From positions 28,989,410 through 29,053,409 of the forward strand of contig CM070726.1 in NCBI GenBank assembly GCA_036346275.1: a DNA stretch of 64,000 nt. Reading direction: 5' to 3'. This DNA comes from Otatea glauca. Taxonomy: Eukaryota > Streptophyta > Magnoliopsida > Poales > Poaceae. A model generated the notes under the pieces. It had not been told where the DNA came from. It saw only the letters and a list, made by a program, of their open reading frames with translations, and ran no database searches. Each line of letters opens with the position of its first letter. Positions within the stretch are counted from its first letter, which is position 1. A program made the translations under genes and the position numbers. Shown in pieces: positions 1 through 10,320 of this stretch.

Positions 1-97
1 AAGAGGGCAGCCCCGGCCACAGGGGAGGCCCCAGTCGCACTGGAGGAGTTACCCACTGACCCTCCCACCTGGTTCGGAGGACTGGAAGGGCCATGAA

Positions 98-882
98 ATG
101 TTTCTCCGAATGGATAGAGTATGAGGCTAGGGAGAAATGGGCTCTACTTTACAACACCGATGGTGCAAGGTATGGGGTTATGACAATGAACCTTGCGGAG
201 GTTTACAATTGGGTGATGTGAGGGTTGAGACCCCTTCCCTTGGTTGCTATAGTTGAGGGTGTTCTTTGTGTCTTCACGAAGTACTTCGTCGATCGCCATG
301 CAAGGGCAATCGCGCGTATGAATGATCCTGTTGTGAAGTAGTCAGAGATGATTTCTACATATATGGAGGACAAAGGAAAGAAGGGGAGATGCACGCAGCA
401 ATGAAGATGGGAACGAGGGAGCTCCGTTTCAAGGTGCTGTGCAAGGAGAAGGCCGGTCGTGGGATGAACTGGCAAAAGGTTGCTCACAAATGCATCATAC
501 AAAGGCAAACTTGTGTCTGCACTTGCAACAAGCCTCATCTATTACATAGGCCATGCTCCCATGTCATGGCTGCCTGCTCAACGATTCGTATGGATCCATT
601 TATATTCTATCCCAATTCTTCAGTAAGGAAGTTGTGGATGCAACTTGGAGTGCGAAAATATACGGTTTTCGAGTGGTGGGTTTATTCACAGAGCACAAAA
701 GATGGGAGGATACACGCTGGGTCCCAGATATGAGCAGGCTAAAGGGAGTAAGAAGAAGGCAATCCATGCGTATAAGGAATGATATGGATGCTGCTGAAAG
801 TGGCCGCCGTATAAAGAAATGTTCTGTTTGCAAGGAGACAGGGCACACTTTCAAGTGTTGCCCAAAGATTCAGATGACGTAA
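98..882 (+). pseudogene. MuDR-type (Mutator-like) transposase, C-terminal remnant
   Basis: This is the decayed C-terminal third of a Mutator-like transposase. From about base 100 a frame reads EKWALLYNTDGARYGVMT and NLAEVYNWVM, the region that precedes the SWIM domain in plant MuDR proteins, but it contains an in-frame TGA near 220 and a TAG near 340. The frame then shifts. From 389 a frame carries a SWIM zinc finger (CVCTCNKPHLLHRPCSHV, a CxC...CxH pattern), and from 553 another frame carries a terminal CCHC knuckle (KCSVCKETGHTFKCC) ending at a stop at 880-882. At least two frameshifts and two stops mean it is not functional. The N-terminal catalytic half lies outside the window, if it exists. 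The family assignment rests on the SWIM plus knuckle order typical of MuDR; a FAR1-type relative is less likely. Confidence 0.8.
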
Positions 883-1212
883 AGTGTTGTATGGCCTTTC
901 TGTACTGAACTGTATTTTACTTCACTCTAGTGTCAATGTACTAGAATTTTAGTTGCTTGTATCGAATTCGTATGTGTAGTGAAAACATGTATTATGTATA
1001 TTCTTGTACTTGATTAAATGAGAGTGTACTATGTTATATTCATTTTGTACCTTTTTTACACTTTGCACAAATATGAACATTTTTATTTCCATGTACTATG
1101 TGTGTTCTAAATTTTGTGTGTACTTGTTGCGTTCATATTCTATTTGTAATTATTGTATTCATTTTATACCTTTTTTACACTTTGCACTAACATAAACATT
1201 TTCATTTGCAGG
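883..1212. other. AT-rich spacer between transposase and PMD gene
   Basis: No gene is visible. The sequence is AT-rich and holds two similar stretches (around 1031-1080 and 1156-1205) sharing TTCATTTT, ACCTTTTTTACACTTTGCAC and CATTTTTAT/CATTTTCAT blocks, so it contains a short diverged direct duplication about 125 bp apart. Confidence 0.5.
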
Positions 1213-2429
1213 TATGGCGGACATGCAGTTGTACGAGTTGCTTGACCCGTTGGTCGACGCGGCTCACCGGAGCCGTTTAGCGACCTTGCCCCGCAGGATG
1301 GGGAGGCGACGTTGGAGCTTGGGGCCCTGCACTTGCACACACCCATGAGGGCATGGCGTATCGATCCGCGATGGATCCCGAGGTTAGTTCAGTTCCGTCG
1401 CAATGTTGTACCCATGTCTTGGACATATGCCACAATAATAATTGTCATTTTCGTTTGCAGGTTGAGAGCGGCTGCCTACTCCCTGTTACCCGGATGGTGG
1501 AGGCGACCGTCGCGGACACACAGGACCAACGGGGTGCCTCTAGTTGGTTCCCTTATGACAGGAGCTATTTGACTGCTCTAGTGGACCGGTGGCGGCCTGA
1601 GATCCACACTTTTCACCTACCGTGAGGTGAGATGGCCCCGACACTAGAGGACGTCAGTTATCTCCTGGGCCTACCCTGCTCAGGGGATGTGGTGGTTCCT
1701 GCAGATGTCGACCCAGAGTGGCGAACATATATCCTCCACCGGTTTGACGGCGTGCTACCCTAGGCGGTAGGGTACACGCCTTTCACGTCTGTGCACGGTC
1801 CGACGCAGCAGTGGCTTGTGCAGTTCTACGTAAGTGTGATTTTCCCTTTTGGTATGTGATTTTATTGCAGTTAACGACCTAACCATTACTTTCTGTAGCC
1901 CGAGAGGATGGTAGCCAGAGCTGGGGAGCACACCATCGCTCGACACTTCGAGGCGTACCTTTTGTGGCTGTTCGGGTGGGTCTTGTTCTACTCATCGCAC
2001 GGGGACACCGTCGATAGGCACCTGATCCAGTTTGCGAGGACGATCGCTGACGTAGCCTTGGAGGAGATCTCGTAGCTAGCTTGGGGACATGTGATACTCG
2101 TCGCAACATACCGATCCTTGTGCGATGAGTGTCGTCACGTGTCAGACTCGTCGACTCTCGCCGGGTGCCCTTTGCTACTATAGCTGTGGTTGTTCGAGAG
2201 GTTCCAGATTGGACGACCATAGATGGACCTGTCCTCTTACGACGCAGGCTTCTACAGGGCCCCCGGGGATGAGGTTGATCGTCCGACGATGGGGACATTG
2301 TGGTGTCACCGACCGGTTAGTAAAATCTAGCTTAGCTTTTCGTTGTTTTTTTTGTTTTCCACGTGTTCAACTAACGTTCATCTCTGTTGCTTTTTTTGTA
2401 GCCGACGTTCACCTCGATCACGATGCACG
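1213..2429 (+). pseudogene. Plant mobile domain (PMD/MAIL-like) gene, 5' half
   Basis: The frame begins MADMQLYELLDPLVDAAHRS, a usual start for grass PMD proteins encoded by Mutator-like elements. It continues after a frameshift near 1290 with LELGALHLHTPMRAW, and after an intron-like gap with VESGCLLPVTRMVEATVA, RWRPEIHTFHLP, a TGA at about 1623, then GEMAPTLEDVSYLLGLPCSG, the core PMD signature. Further on, WGHVILVATYRSLCDEC and STLAGCPLLL match the later part of the domain. Internal stops and shifts show decay. The coding sequence is cut at 2429 by a copia retrotransposon and resumes at 14002. PMD proteins are related to MAIN/MAIL1 and to transposon-borne relatives; the link to the upstream transposase suggests this is a transposon gene. 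Confidence 0.8.
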
Positions 2430-4177
2430 TGTAGGATCAAGGATAACCGACTAGAGGGGGGTGAATAGGAGGTTTCTAAATTTTTCAACACTATTTAGAA
2501 ATTACAAAAGACACTAAGATATAGAGATGCAAATATGAATGACACACTAAAAATTTCTTGCAATTACTTAAGATACTATGTCAATTCAAGTGTAGCAAAT
2601 AAACTAGTGAGCACAAAGACTATCAATGAAATAGATTCTCAACAATGAAGAATACCAATCACAAATAAATAGGAGACAAGAAATTTAACCCGTGGTCTCA
2701 GAGACTTGCCGGTCTCCCCTACACCACGTTGAGGTGACTTGAACCACGTCAAGCCAGCTCCACTCGCTTGAGCCTTCCTCGATCACTAAGGTAGTTCTTC
2801 CCCGCTTCGGGTAGGTGAACTCCGGCCTTCATAACTTGCCGGGGCTTCTCACAATCTCCGTTGAGAAGCTCACCGTGCACGATCGTCACCAAACCGTCTA
2901 GGAGGCGGCAACCTCCAAGAGTAATAAACCTTGACGCTTGCTTGTGGTCAAGTATCGGTGTCTAAAGGCTCAAATATGAAATGCAATACTCAACCTTGGT
3001 TCTCACACTCACAAATGAAAATTGAATGCACAATAGAGTGCAGAATACTTGCTAGAGCTCAAATATCATCAATGAGGACCAAGAGTTACTCTAGAATGCA
3101 GGTGGGGAGGTATTTATAGCCTCCACCAAACTTTTTAGCCGTTGGAGCTCGAAATGGGCAAAAATCTTTTTTTCCGGTGCTACCACCCATGTAGGACCGG
3201 CAGCACCGGGCTCCACTTCAACGGCTAGAACAATGCATTTAATGCACTTGTCAGAGACCGTTACAAAAGGTCCGGTGCTACCGCCAACTAGGACCGGTAG
3301 CACCGGGATCCATTTCATTTTCTTTCTTCGAAAAGAGATCTCTCTGGAATTTGAGCACCGGGCTGAGGACCGGTGCTACCGCTGGTCCGGTAGCACCAGG
3401 CTACCATGGGCGGTAGCACCGGGCTACAAAGCATGCCCAAAACAAACCCCTCTGTAATGTTTTCACCGGGTTACAAGTCCAGTGCTACCGCTGGCCCGGT
3501 AGCACCGGGTTACAAGTCCGGTGCTACCGCTGGCCCGGTAGCACCGGGCTACCATGGGCGGTAGCACCGGGCTACAAAACGCCCAAAAAGCCCTTCTCTA
3601 GAATTTTCACACCGGGTTAATATCCGGTACTACCGATAGTCCGATAGCACCGGGTTACCATAGGCGGTAGCACCGGGCTACCAGAACCCAAAAAAGAGTT
3701 TCTCTGGAATTTTCATACCGCCCCACTGGGCCGGTGCTACCGCTCACCCGGTAGCACCGTGCTGCCATGTGCGGTAGCACCGGATTTCTCGAGACTTGAT
3801 TAGTTTAAAAAGATTTTCAATATAGGAACTTATTTATCATCAAGCGTTCATTTGAATATCTAATTTGAGCCTTTAAACCCTAAATGGCATCAAGATAAGT
3901 GTTAAGATCCCTCTTTATAGTACGGCCCTAATTCTAGCAAACCGATCTTTCTTCCAAACTTCAAGATCGACAAAAGACTAGAAAAAGAACCTTATAATTA
4001 TACCTTTTCACGATCTTGACATATTTGATCTTCCCTTTGTACTTTCCTTGGTATTTCCATGGTCATCAATCTCGGGATTAACCTACTTTCAATATTCTCA
4101 AGGAAAGTATTAGATCATATAACAAAGTTGTCATTAATTATCAAAACCAAAACACCATGGGTGCCTAGATGCTTTCA
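2430..4177 (-). repeat. 3' LTR of the copia element (1748 bp)
   Basis: On the plus strand it starts TGTAGGATCAAGGATAACC and ends GCATCTAGG-type sequence with ...CTTTCA. It is near-identical in content to 12313-13996. Its 3170-3785 part is packed with the inverted pair GGTGCTACCG / CGGTAGCACC. It is 64 bp longer than the other LTR because it keeps one extra palindromic unit around 3500-3565. Short open frames inside it are not genes. Confidence 0.95.
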
Positions 4178-4193
4178 ATCTCCCCCTTTTTGG
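4178..4193 (-). other. Polypurine tract of the copia element
   Basis: On the minus strand the sequence reads CCAAAAAGGGGGAGAT directly before the LTR start TGAAAGC. This is the plus-strand priming site expected upstream of a 3' LTR. Confidence 0.85.
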
Positions 4194-5057
4194 TAATTGA
4201 TGACAACCTTAAAGTGACAATTGAATTGAAATTTTTTTTGAATAAGCAAAAGGCAAAAAGAGAGTTTTGCTTCAAGTGATTGAATGTACATTAGATTCTT
4301 GCTTCTTGAAACACAAAACTATTCAATCATGATATTTTAGAGCAAAAACTCCCCCTAAAAATGTGCATGTTCATAGAAAGTGAATAGTTGCACATTTAAG
4401 GGAAATACAAAAAAAAAATGACAGAGTTTTGTTCAGGAATTGAATCCGTGGATGAACAAGTAAAGATATTGAAACAACAATATGATATTTAAGATTACAA
4501 TATGCAAGAGCATGAGAATATTTAAAACAACCATAAGTATTACAACAACATCCATATCAACCAAAACACACACATATCACATATCCATAGCAACTAAATA
4601 TCAACCAAAATACATCACAAGGTTTATAGTTTCTTTCTTTTCACTTTATCTTCACTTTTACTTCTCCCTCTTTGGCATCAAATACCAAAAGTAACGAAGA
4701 TCGTCGAGGAGCTCAAGAAGATGGAGGAGCAGGAGGAGGAGGCGGAGTAGACGGAGGTGCACGAGATCATGAGCGCTGATAGACGATAGGAAGAGATGAA
4801 CGGAGCTCGGAGATGGATGAATCAATGGAATCCAGTCGACCTCGGGCCTCCTCTACTATCTGCCTAGTCTGCGACTAATGCTCCTCCAATTGAGAGAAAC
4901 CGCTCATGTCAGATCTGAGATTCGACAGATTACTCATTAGGTCATTCCTCAAACTGTCAAAGAACTGATCATGCTGAGATGGAGGGATCTCTGAGGCAAC
5001 GGGTATCTCCTGGGACTGAGGCTGCTGAGATGAGGACTGATCCCGCTGGCTGACGGT
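4194..5057. other. Non-coding 3' region of the copia element
   Basis: The stretch between the extra ORF and the polypurine tract has no convincing gene. 4690-5050 has a purine/pyrimidine bias (GAGGAGGAGGAGG at about 4725-4745) and may be the decayed C-terminal coding part of the extra ORF, but stops interrupt every frame. 4230-4680 is AT-rich. Confidence 0.4.
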
Positions 5058-6127
5058 CTAAGGAGCTGCCTCACGGGGTCTGTATGTCTTGTGGACACTT
5101 CCGCAACCTCCTATATATCCAATCACCCTTTTTATTATCATCATAATGAAAGGAGCAAAATAAAGTCTTTTACCTTTTTCGCTAGCAGAAGAGACCATCT
5201 CTCTGATCATAAAGTCAACCACATCAAACTTATGTTTGTATGTGATCTTGTTCATGATCTCGTCAAGATTGCCGCTTTTTGGATGAATGGTAACCCTTAT
5301 GATTCTGTTGATAAGACTGGATGAAGGAAGGAGATGCGTCATTTTACCTAGACACTTAACTAAGGTAGTTGGATCATAGAATTGAAATTGCATGTCGAGG
5401 GGAAGAACCCTGTCACTGTGAATATTTGGATACCCACTATGGTAAATCCCCCATGCCTCCTCTATCTCACTTTTTGTAACTTTATGCACTGCGGCATCCG
5501 TCATATAAGTAATTTCTTCAAAAGATTCAGAGACATGCATGGTAGCATAAAACTGCCTCACCAAGTCATCATTGTAATCACATTTTTTACTGACAAAGTC
5601 TGATAACCCAGCACCATGAAATAATTCAGGAACTCCAACAAACAAAGGAATTTTTCTAATGTGCTCCCAATTTATCCATTTATGATCAGCAAATTCCTTG
5701 TTTTTGTGGATTTCATAATATGCTTTTTGCTGAAAAATGGTCCTGAATTTATCCTCTGTTGCACTTCTAGGAAGCAATATTGGTTGGCTTGTCTAAGAGA
5801 GAAGAAATTGTCACCTTTGATTTTTCTCAGATCAATGGATGGATCAAAATTATCAAGGTTTTCATGTTCATATCCTGATCCTGCATCCCTATCAACATCC
5901 ATGTACTCATCATCATCTGTCTTTTCGCTGCTTGATTCTGTTTCAACTTGTTTTCCTTTGGATTGCCTTGAGCTGCCACCAATGTCTCGCATGCTCTTTT
6001 GCCTAACTTCACGACATCTTGAAGCTATTGGAATGTCATCTTGACTATCTGAATCTTGAGGAGGAGGCGCACGACCTCTATTTGCAGCTATTTTTATGTA
6101 TGAGCCAGTGCCTCGGGTTTTAGGCAT
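5058..6127 (-). pseudogene. Extra 3' ORF of the copia element (env-like position)
   Basis: Two overlapping minus-strand frames make up this gene: 6127-5672 (starts MPKTRGTGSY, acidic serine-rich N-terminus with EYMDVDRDAG) and 5777-5058 (239 aa, with KIPLFVGVPELFHGAGLSDF, VRQFYATMHVSESFEEITYM and APFIMMIIKRVIGYIGG). The second continues the first after a frameshift in the 5672-5777 overlap. SIRE/Maximus elements carry an additional ORF between pol and the 3' LTR, historically called env-like. No signal peptide or clear transmembrane anchor is visible, so an envelope role is not supported here. The content resembles other plant transposon proteins in this position; its function is unknown. Confidence 0.7.
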
Positions 6128-6228
6128 GATTTCTGGATATACAAGAGGAATTCAAGGAGTAAGATTAAAGTTATATGCCCTAGATTTAGAGATTTTTGTG
6201 GAAAACAACATTTGTGTGCACATTTGCC

Positions 6229-6835
6229 TGCAATCCCGGTGCTACCGCCCATGCTAGATCGGTAGCACCGAACTTGTCATGTGCTACGTGCATCTTTGGA
6301 CAGTAGCACGGATATATGAAGCAGTGCTACCGCACAGAAATTGGTAGCACCGATCCTTTTGAGGATGAACCCTAATTTCGATAAAATTTGTGGTTTTGAG
6401 TGATTTGATTCAAGAAAATTGGTCTACCAACATAGATGATCCTTATTCCACTCATTCCATCCACAAATTTTGACAAAATAGGCACAAATTTTGCCACATT
6501 CCACAAGAACCCTAAAGATAAGAAAAAACGAAACTAGGGCATGCGAAATGAAGGATTTTTGACAAGAAAAAGGGGAGGAATTGGTTACCTAAAAGGTTTG
6601 GATCTCAGACAATTGATTTGAAGGAGAAGAAAGATTGGATTTCTTGACAATCTTTGAGTGGAGACAAAAGGAATGAGAGGAGAGAGAGAGCCGGTGTGGT
6701 GCGAAGGATGAAGAATCCGGTTGCACCGCACTGGACTTAGCCCCTAAACCCATCTAATCCAGTGCTACCGCAGATTCTCCGGTAGTACCGGTCTCCGGTG
6801 CTACCGCCCATGTATGAGCGGTGCTACCGGACAAG
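6229..6835. repeat. Internal GGTGCTACCG / CGGTAGCACC inverted motifs
   Basis: Between pol and the extra ORF of the copia element, the palindromic motif that fills the LTRs recurs at about 6236-6270, 6300-6352 and 6760-6828 (for example CCGGTGCTACCGCCCATG). The rest of 6128-7136 is AT-rich and non-coding. Confidence 0.8.
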
Positions 6836-7136
6836 CAGCCAAAAACACAGATAAATATCCAGAAAATCCAAAGTAATTTATAAAGTTTTAACATTTTATT
6901 TGAGATATATATTGGCATCCAAATCTTATATAATTTTTTTTAAAAAAAGTAGTGGCTTAATTATGATTCAAACTTATTCTTTTTGAAACATGTAGCATTA
7001 TTAAAGATTTAACACACATGTATTAAAATCATTAAAAAGAAACTCCCCCTCAAGAGTGCTATATTTAAAGAATTTAAAAGGCATTAAATAAAATCCAAAA
7101 GAGTATCCAATAAAAAATTAAACAAGATCCAAATAC

Positions 7137-8580
7137 TCAAACCACATTTGAGATATCTATGACATTTAATTCATTCCTTAATTTACAGAACCGGGCTTCA
7201 TCTAAAGGCTTGGTTAAAATATCTGCTAGTTGATCTTCGGTTCTAATGTGACTAATCACAATATCTCCTTTGCTAACATGATCTCTCAAGAAATGATGAC
7301 GAATTTCTATATGTTTGGTTCTTGAGTGTTGGACCGGGTTGTTGGCTATTTTAATGGCACTTTCATTACACATAATAGAGGCACATTTTAAAATATATTC
7401 CATAGTCCATTAAAGTTTGCCTTATCCATAATAATTGAGCACAACAACTACCGGCGAATATGTATTCGGCTTCGGCGGTGGAAAGAGCTACGGGATTTTG
7501 TTTCTTGGAGAACCAAGAAATGAGGGATCTACCTAGGAATTGGCAATTTTCGGAGGTGCTTTTTCTATCCACTTTGCAACCCGCATAATCCAAGTCTGAA
7601 TATCCAATTAAATCAAAATTAGCACCTTTAGGATACCATAACCCTATATTTGAGGAATGCTTTAAATATCTTAGAATTCTCTTAACAGCTACTAAATGAC
7701 ATTCTTTAGGGGAAGCTTGAAAGCGAGCACACATGCACACACTAAACATAATATCGGGCCTAGATGCGGTGAGATAAAGTAGACTTCCAATCATAGAGCG
7801 ATAAAGTTTTAAGTCTATCGGTTTACCTCCCTCATTTAGATGAAGATGCCCGTTGGAGGCCATTGGAGTCTTGATAGGCTTTGAGTCTTCCATGCCAAAC
7901 CTCTTGAGTAGATCCTTCACATATTTGGTTTGACTCACGAATGTCCCATTTTTGAGTTGCTTGATTTGAAGCCCAAAGAAGAAGCTTAATTCTCCAATCA
8001 TTGACATCTCAAATTCCCTAGACATCATATCACCAAATTCTTTGCAAAAATCTTTGTTAGTAGAACCAAATATAATATCATCAACATAGATTTGACATTC
8101 AAAGAATTCCTCATCAATTATTTTTGTAAAGAGTGTAGTATCAACCTTCTCAATTTTGAACCCTTTAGAAAGTAGAAAATCTCTAAGCCGCTCATACCAT
8201 ACTCTAGGAGCTTGTTTGAGACCATATAGCGCCTTAGAGAGTTTGTAAACATGGTTTGGATATTTAGAGCTTTCAAAATCGGGAGGTTGTTCAACAAATA
8301 CCAATTCGGATATTTCTCCATTTAGAAATGCACTCTTTACATCCATTTGAAATAATTTAATATCAAAACAAGATGCGAAGGCAAGTAAGATTCTAATAGC
8401 TTCTAATCTAGCCACGGGTGCAAAAGTTTCACCAAAATCCAAACCTTCGATTTGAGTGAATCCTTGAGCTACTAGCCGAGCCTTATTTCTTACCACAATA
8501 CCATTTTCATCTTGTTTGTTTCGAAATACCCATTTTGTGCCATTACGTTGTGTTCCTTGGGTCTTTCCACTAAAGTCCAA
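7137..8580 (-). pseudogene. Copia reverse transcriptase and RNase H
   Basis: The 8580-7366 frame (404 codons) holds a nearly complete copia reverse transcriptase: KWVFRNKQDENG, ARLVAQGFTQ, QMDVKSAFLNG (first catalytic Asp), YGLKQAPRVWYERL and the active-site YVDD near 8060. It runs into RNase H with GYSDLDYAGC and ALSTAEAEYI, then shifts frame near 7385. The 7403-7137 frame supplies the RNase H tail (HIEIRHHFLRDHV, DQLADILTKPL) and the stop. The RT core itself is uninterrupted, so decay is modest. The junction with the preceding frame near 8500-8580 is another frameshift. Confidence 0.93.
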
Positions 8581-10307
8581 ACATCATTTCGGGCAAAATT
8601 GTTGAGTTCTTCATGCATTGAATTTACCCAATCCGGATCATCTAGAGCTTCATCTATATGAGTAGGTTCAAAAGAAGATACGAAGGAGTAGGGTTTGCAA
8701 AAAGAAGCGACACGAGATCGAGTTTGAACACCCTTACTAACATCACCCAATATTTGATCTATTGGATGATCTTTGGAGAGCCCGTGATGAATTCTTTGAG
8801 GTAGAGTGTGAGTTTGTTGATCACTCTCCTTTTCATCCACATCGATCGGTTGAACTTGATTTGGCATTGCGGAAGTAGAAGGTTCAACTTTAGTGGATGA
8901 TGGTTGATCTTGTTTATCCTCCTTTGGTTTTATGTCTCCAAGCGTCATGTTCTTCATTGCTTCTCTTAATCTTTCTTCACCTACATCATCCAAATTTTCT
9001 TGCTCTTCTTGAGAGCCATTAGTTTCATCAAACTCAACATCGCAGGTTTCTTCCACAAAACCTTTATTTTTGTTAAAAACACGATATGCTTTGCTATTTG
9101 AGTAATATCCAAGCAAGAAACCTTCATCACAACGACTTTGGAATTTTGAAAGTCGAACACCCTTTTTCAAGATATAGCATTTGCAACCGAAAACTCAAAA
9201 ATAAGAAATATTTGGTCTTCTTCCAACAAGAAGCTCATAAGAGGCCTTTTTCAAGAGACGATGCAAATAGAGCCTATTTGTTGCATGGCAAGCGGTATTA
9301 ATGGCTTCCGCCCAAAAACTATCGGAAGTGCCATATTCATCAAGCATAGTTCTTGCCATTTCAATTAATGTTCAATTTTTCCGTTCCACAACTCCATTTT
9401 CCTCCAGAGTGTAGGTTGTGGAAAGTTCGTGCTTTATTCCAAGTTCATCACAATAATCTTCAATTTTTGTATTTTTGAACTCGGAACCGTTGTCACTACG
9501 AATTTTCTTAATTTTAAAATCAAATTCATTTTGAGCATTTTTTGCAAAGTTTTTAAAGATACCGGAGGTTTCGGATTTATCATCTAGAAAGAACACCCAA
9601 GTATATCTTGAATAATCATCAACAATGACTAAGCAATAAGAATTTCCTCCAATGCTCTTATAGGTTGTTGGGCCAAACAAATCCATATGTAAGAGCTCTA
9701 ATGGTCCAGATGTGGACATGATACTTTTTGAGGGATGCAAACTAGCAACTTGCTTGCCGGCTTGACAAGCGCTACAAAGTCTATTTTTCTCAAACTTTAC
9801 ATCTTTCAAGCCCACAACTAGATCATTTTTAAAGAGCTTTTTGAGTTGGATCATCCCAACATGAGCTAGTCTTCTATGCCATAACCATCCTAAGGATGTT
9901 TTTACAATTAAACAAGTTTGAAGACATGACTCATTTGAGGTGAAATCAACTAAATACAAATTTCCAAATCTAAAATCTTTGAACGCTAAAGAATTATCAT
10001 TTTCTTTAGAGATCACCACTCCATTCTTTGAAAATGTGCAAACAAGACCTATATCACAAATTTGAGCAACTGATAACAAATTAAAATTTAAAGTTTCTAC
10101 TAAAGAAACATTTGAAATAGAAAGGTCATTTGAGATAGTGATTTTACCCAAACCCAATACCTTTCCTTTGCTATTGTCGTCAAATGTGATCTTGTCATTT
10201 TGCCCGTTTCCTACTTCAAAGGTGGTGAACATTTTCCGGTCACCGGTCATATGTTGAGTGCATCCGCTATCCAACACCCAATGCCGTCCGCCGGTCTTGT
10301 AGTTCAC
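8490..10307 (-). pseudogene. Copia protease and integrase region
   Basis: The 10307-9372 frame begins with a retropepsin-like segment (HWVLDSGCTQHMTG, catalytic DSG), then the GAG-pre-integrase zinc motif (WLWHRRLAHVGM with CSACQAGK, an HHCC pattern) and the integrase core: HMDLFGPTTY (first Asp), KIRSDNGSEF (second Asp) and EENGVVERKN (Glu). A stop follows at about 9372. After it the frame continues with recognisable integrase C-terminal sequence and then opens again at 9170-8490 (CDEGFLLGYYSNSKAYRVF, DWVNSMHEELNNFARNDVW), which leads into RT. At least one stop and one shift break the polyprotein. Confidence 0.9.
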
Positions 10308-10320
10308 CTACAAAAGAGAA

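Noticed and set aside
2931..3457. Short ORFs inside the copia LTR
   Set aside because: They occur in both LTRs, cross the palindromic repeats and have no coding signature.
5058..6127. Viral envelope gene
   Set aside because: Only the position resembles an envelope gene; no leader peptide or membrane anchor is visible, and the element is a copia retrotransposon.
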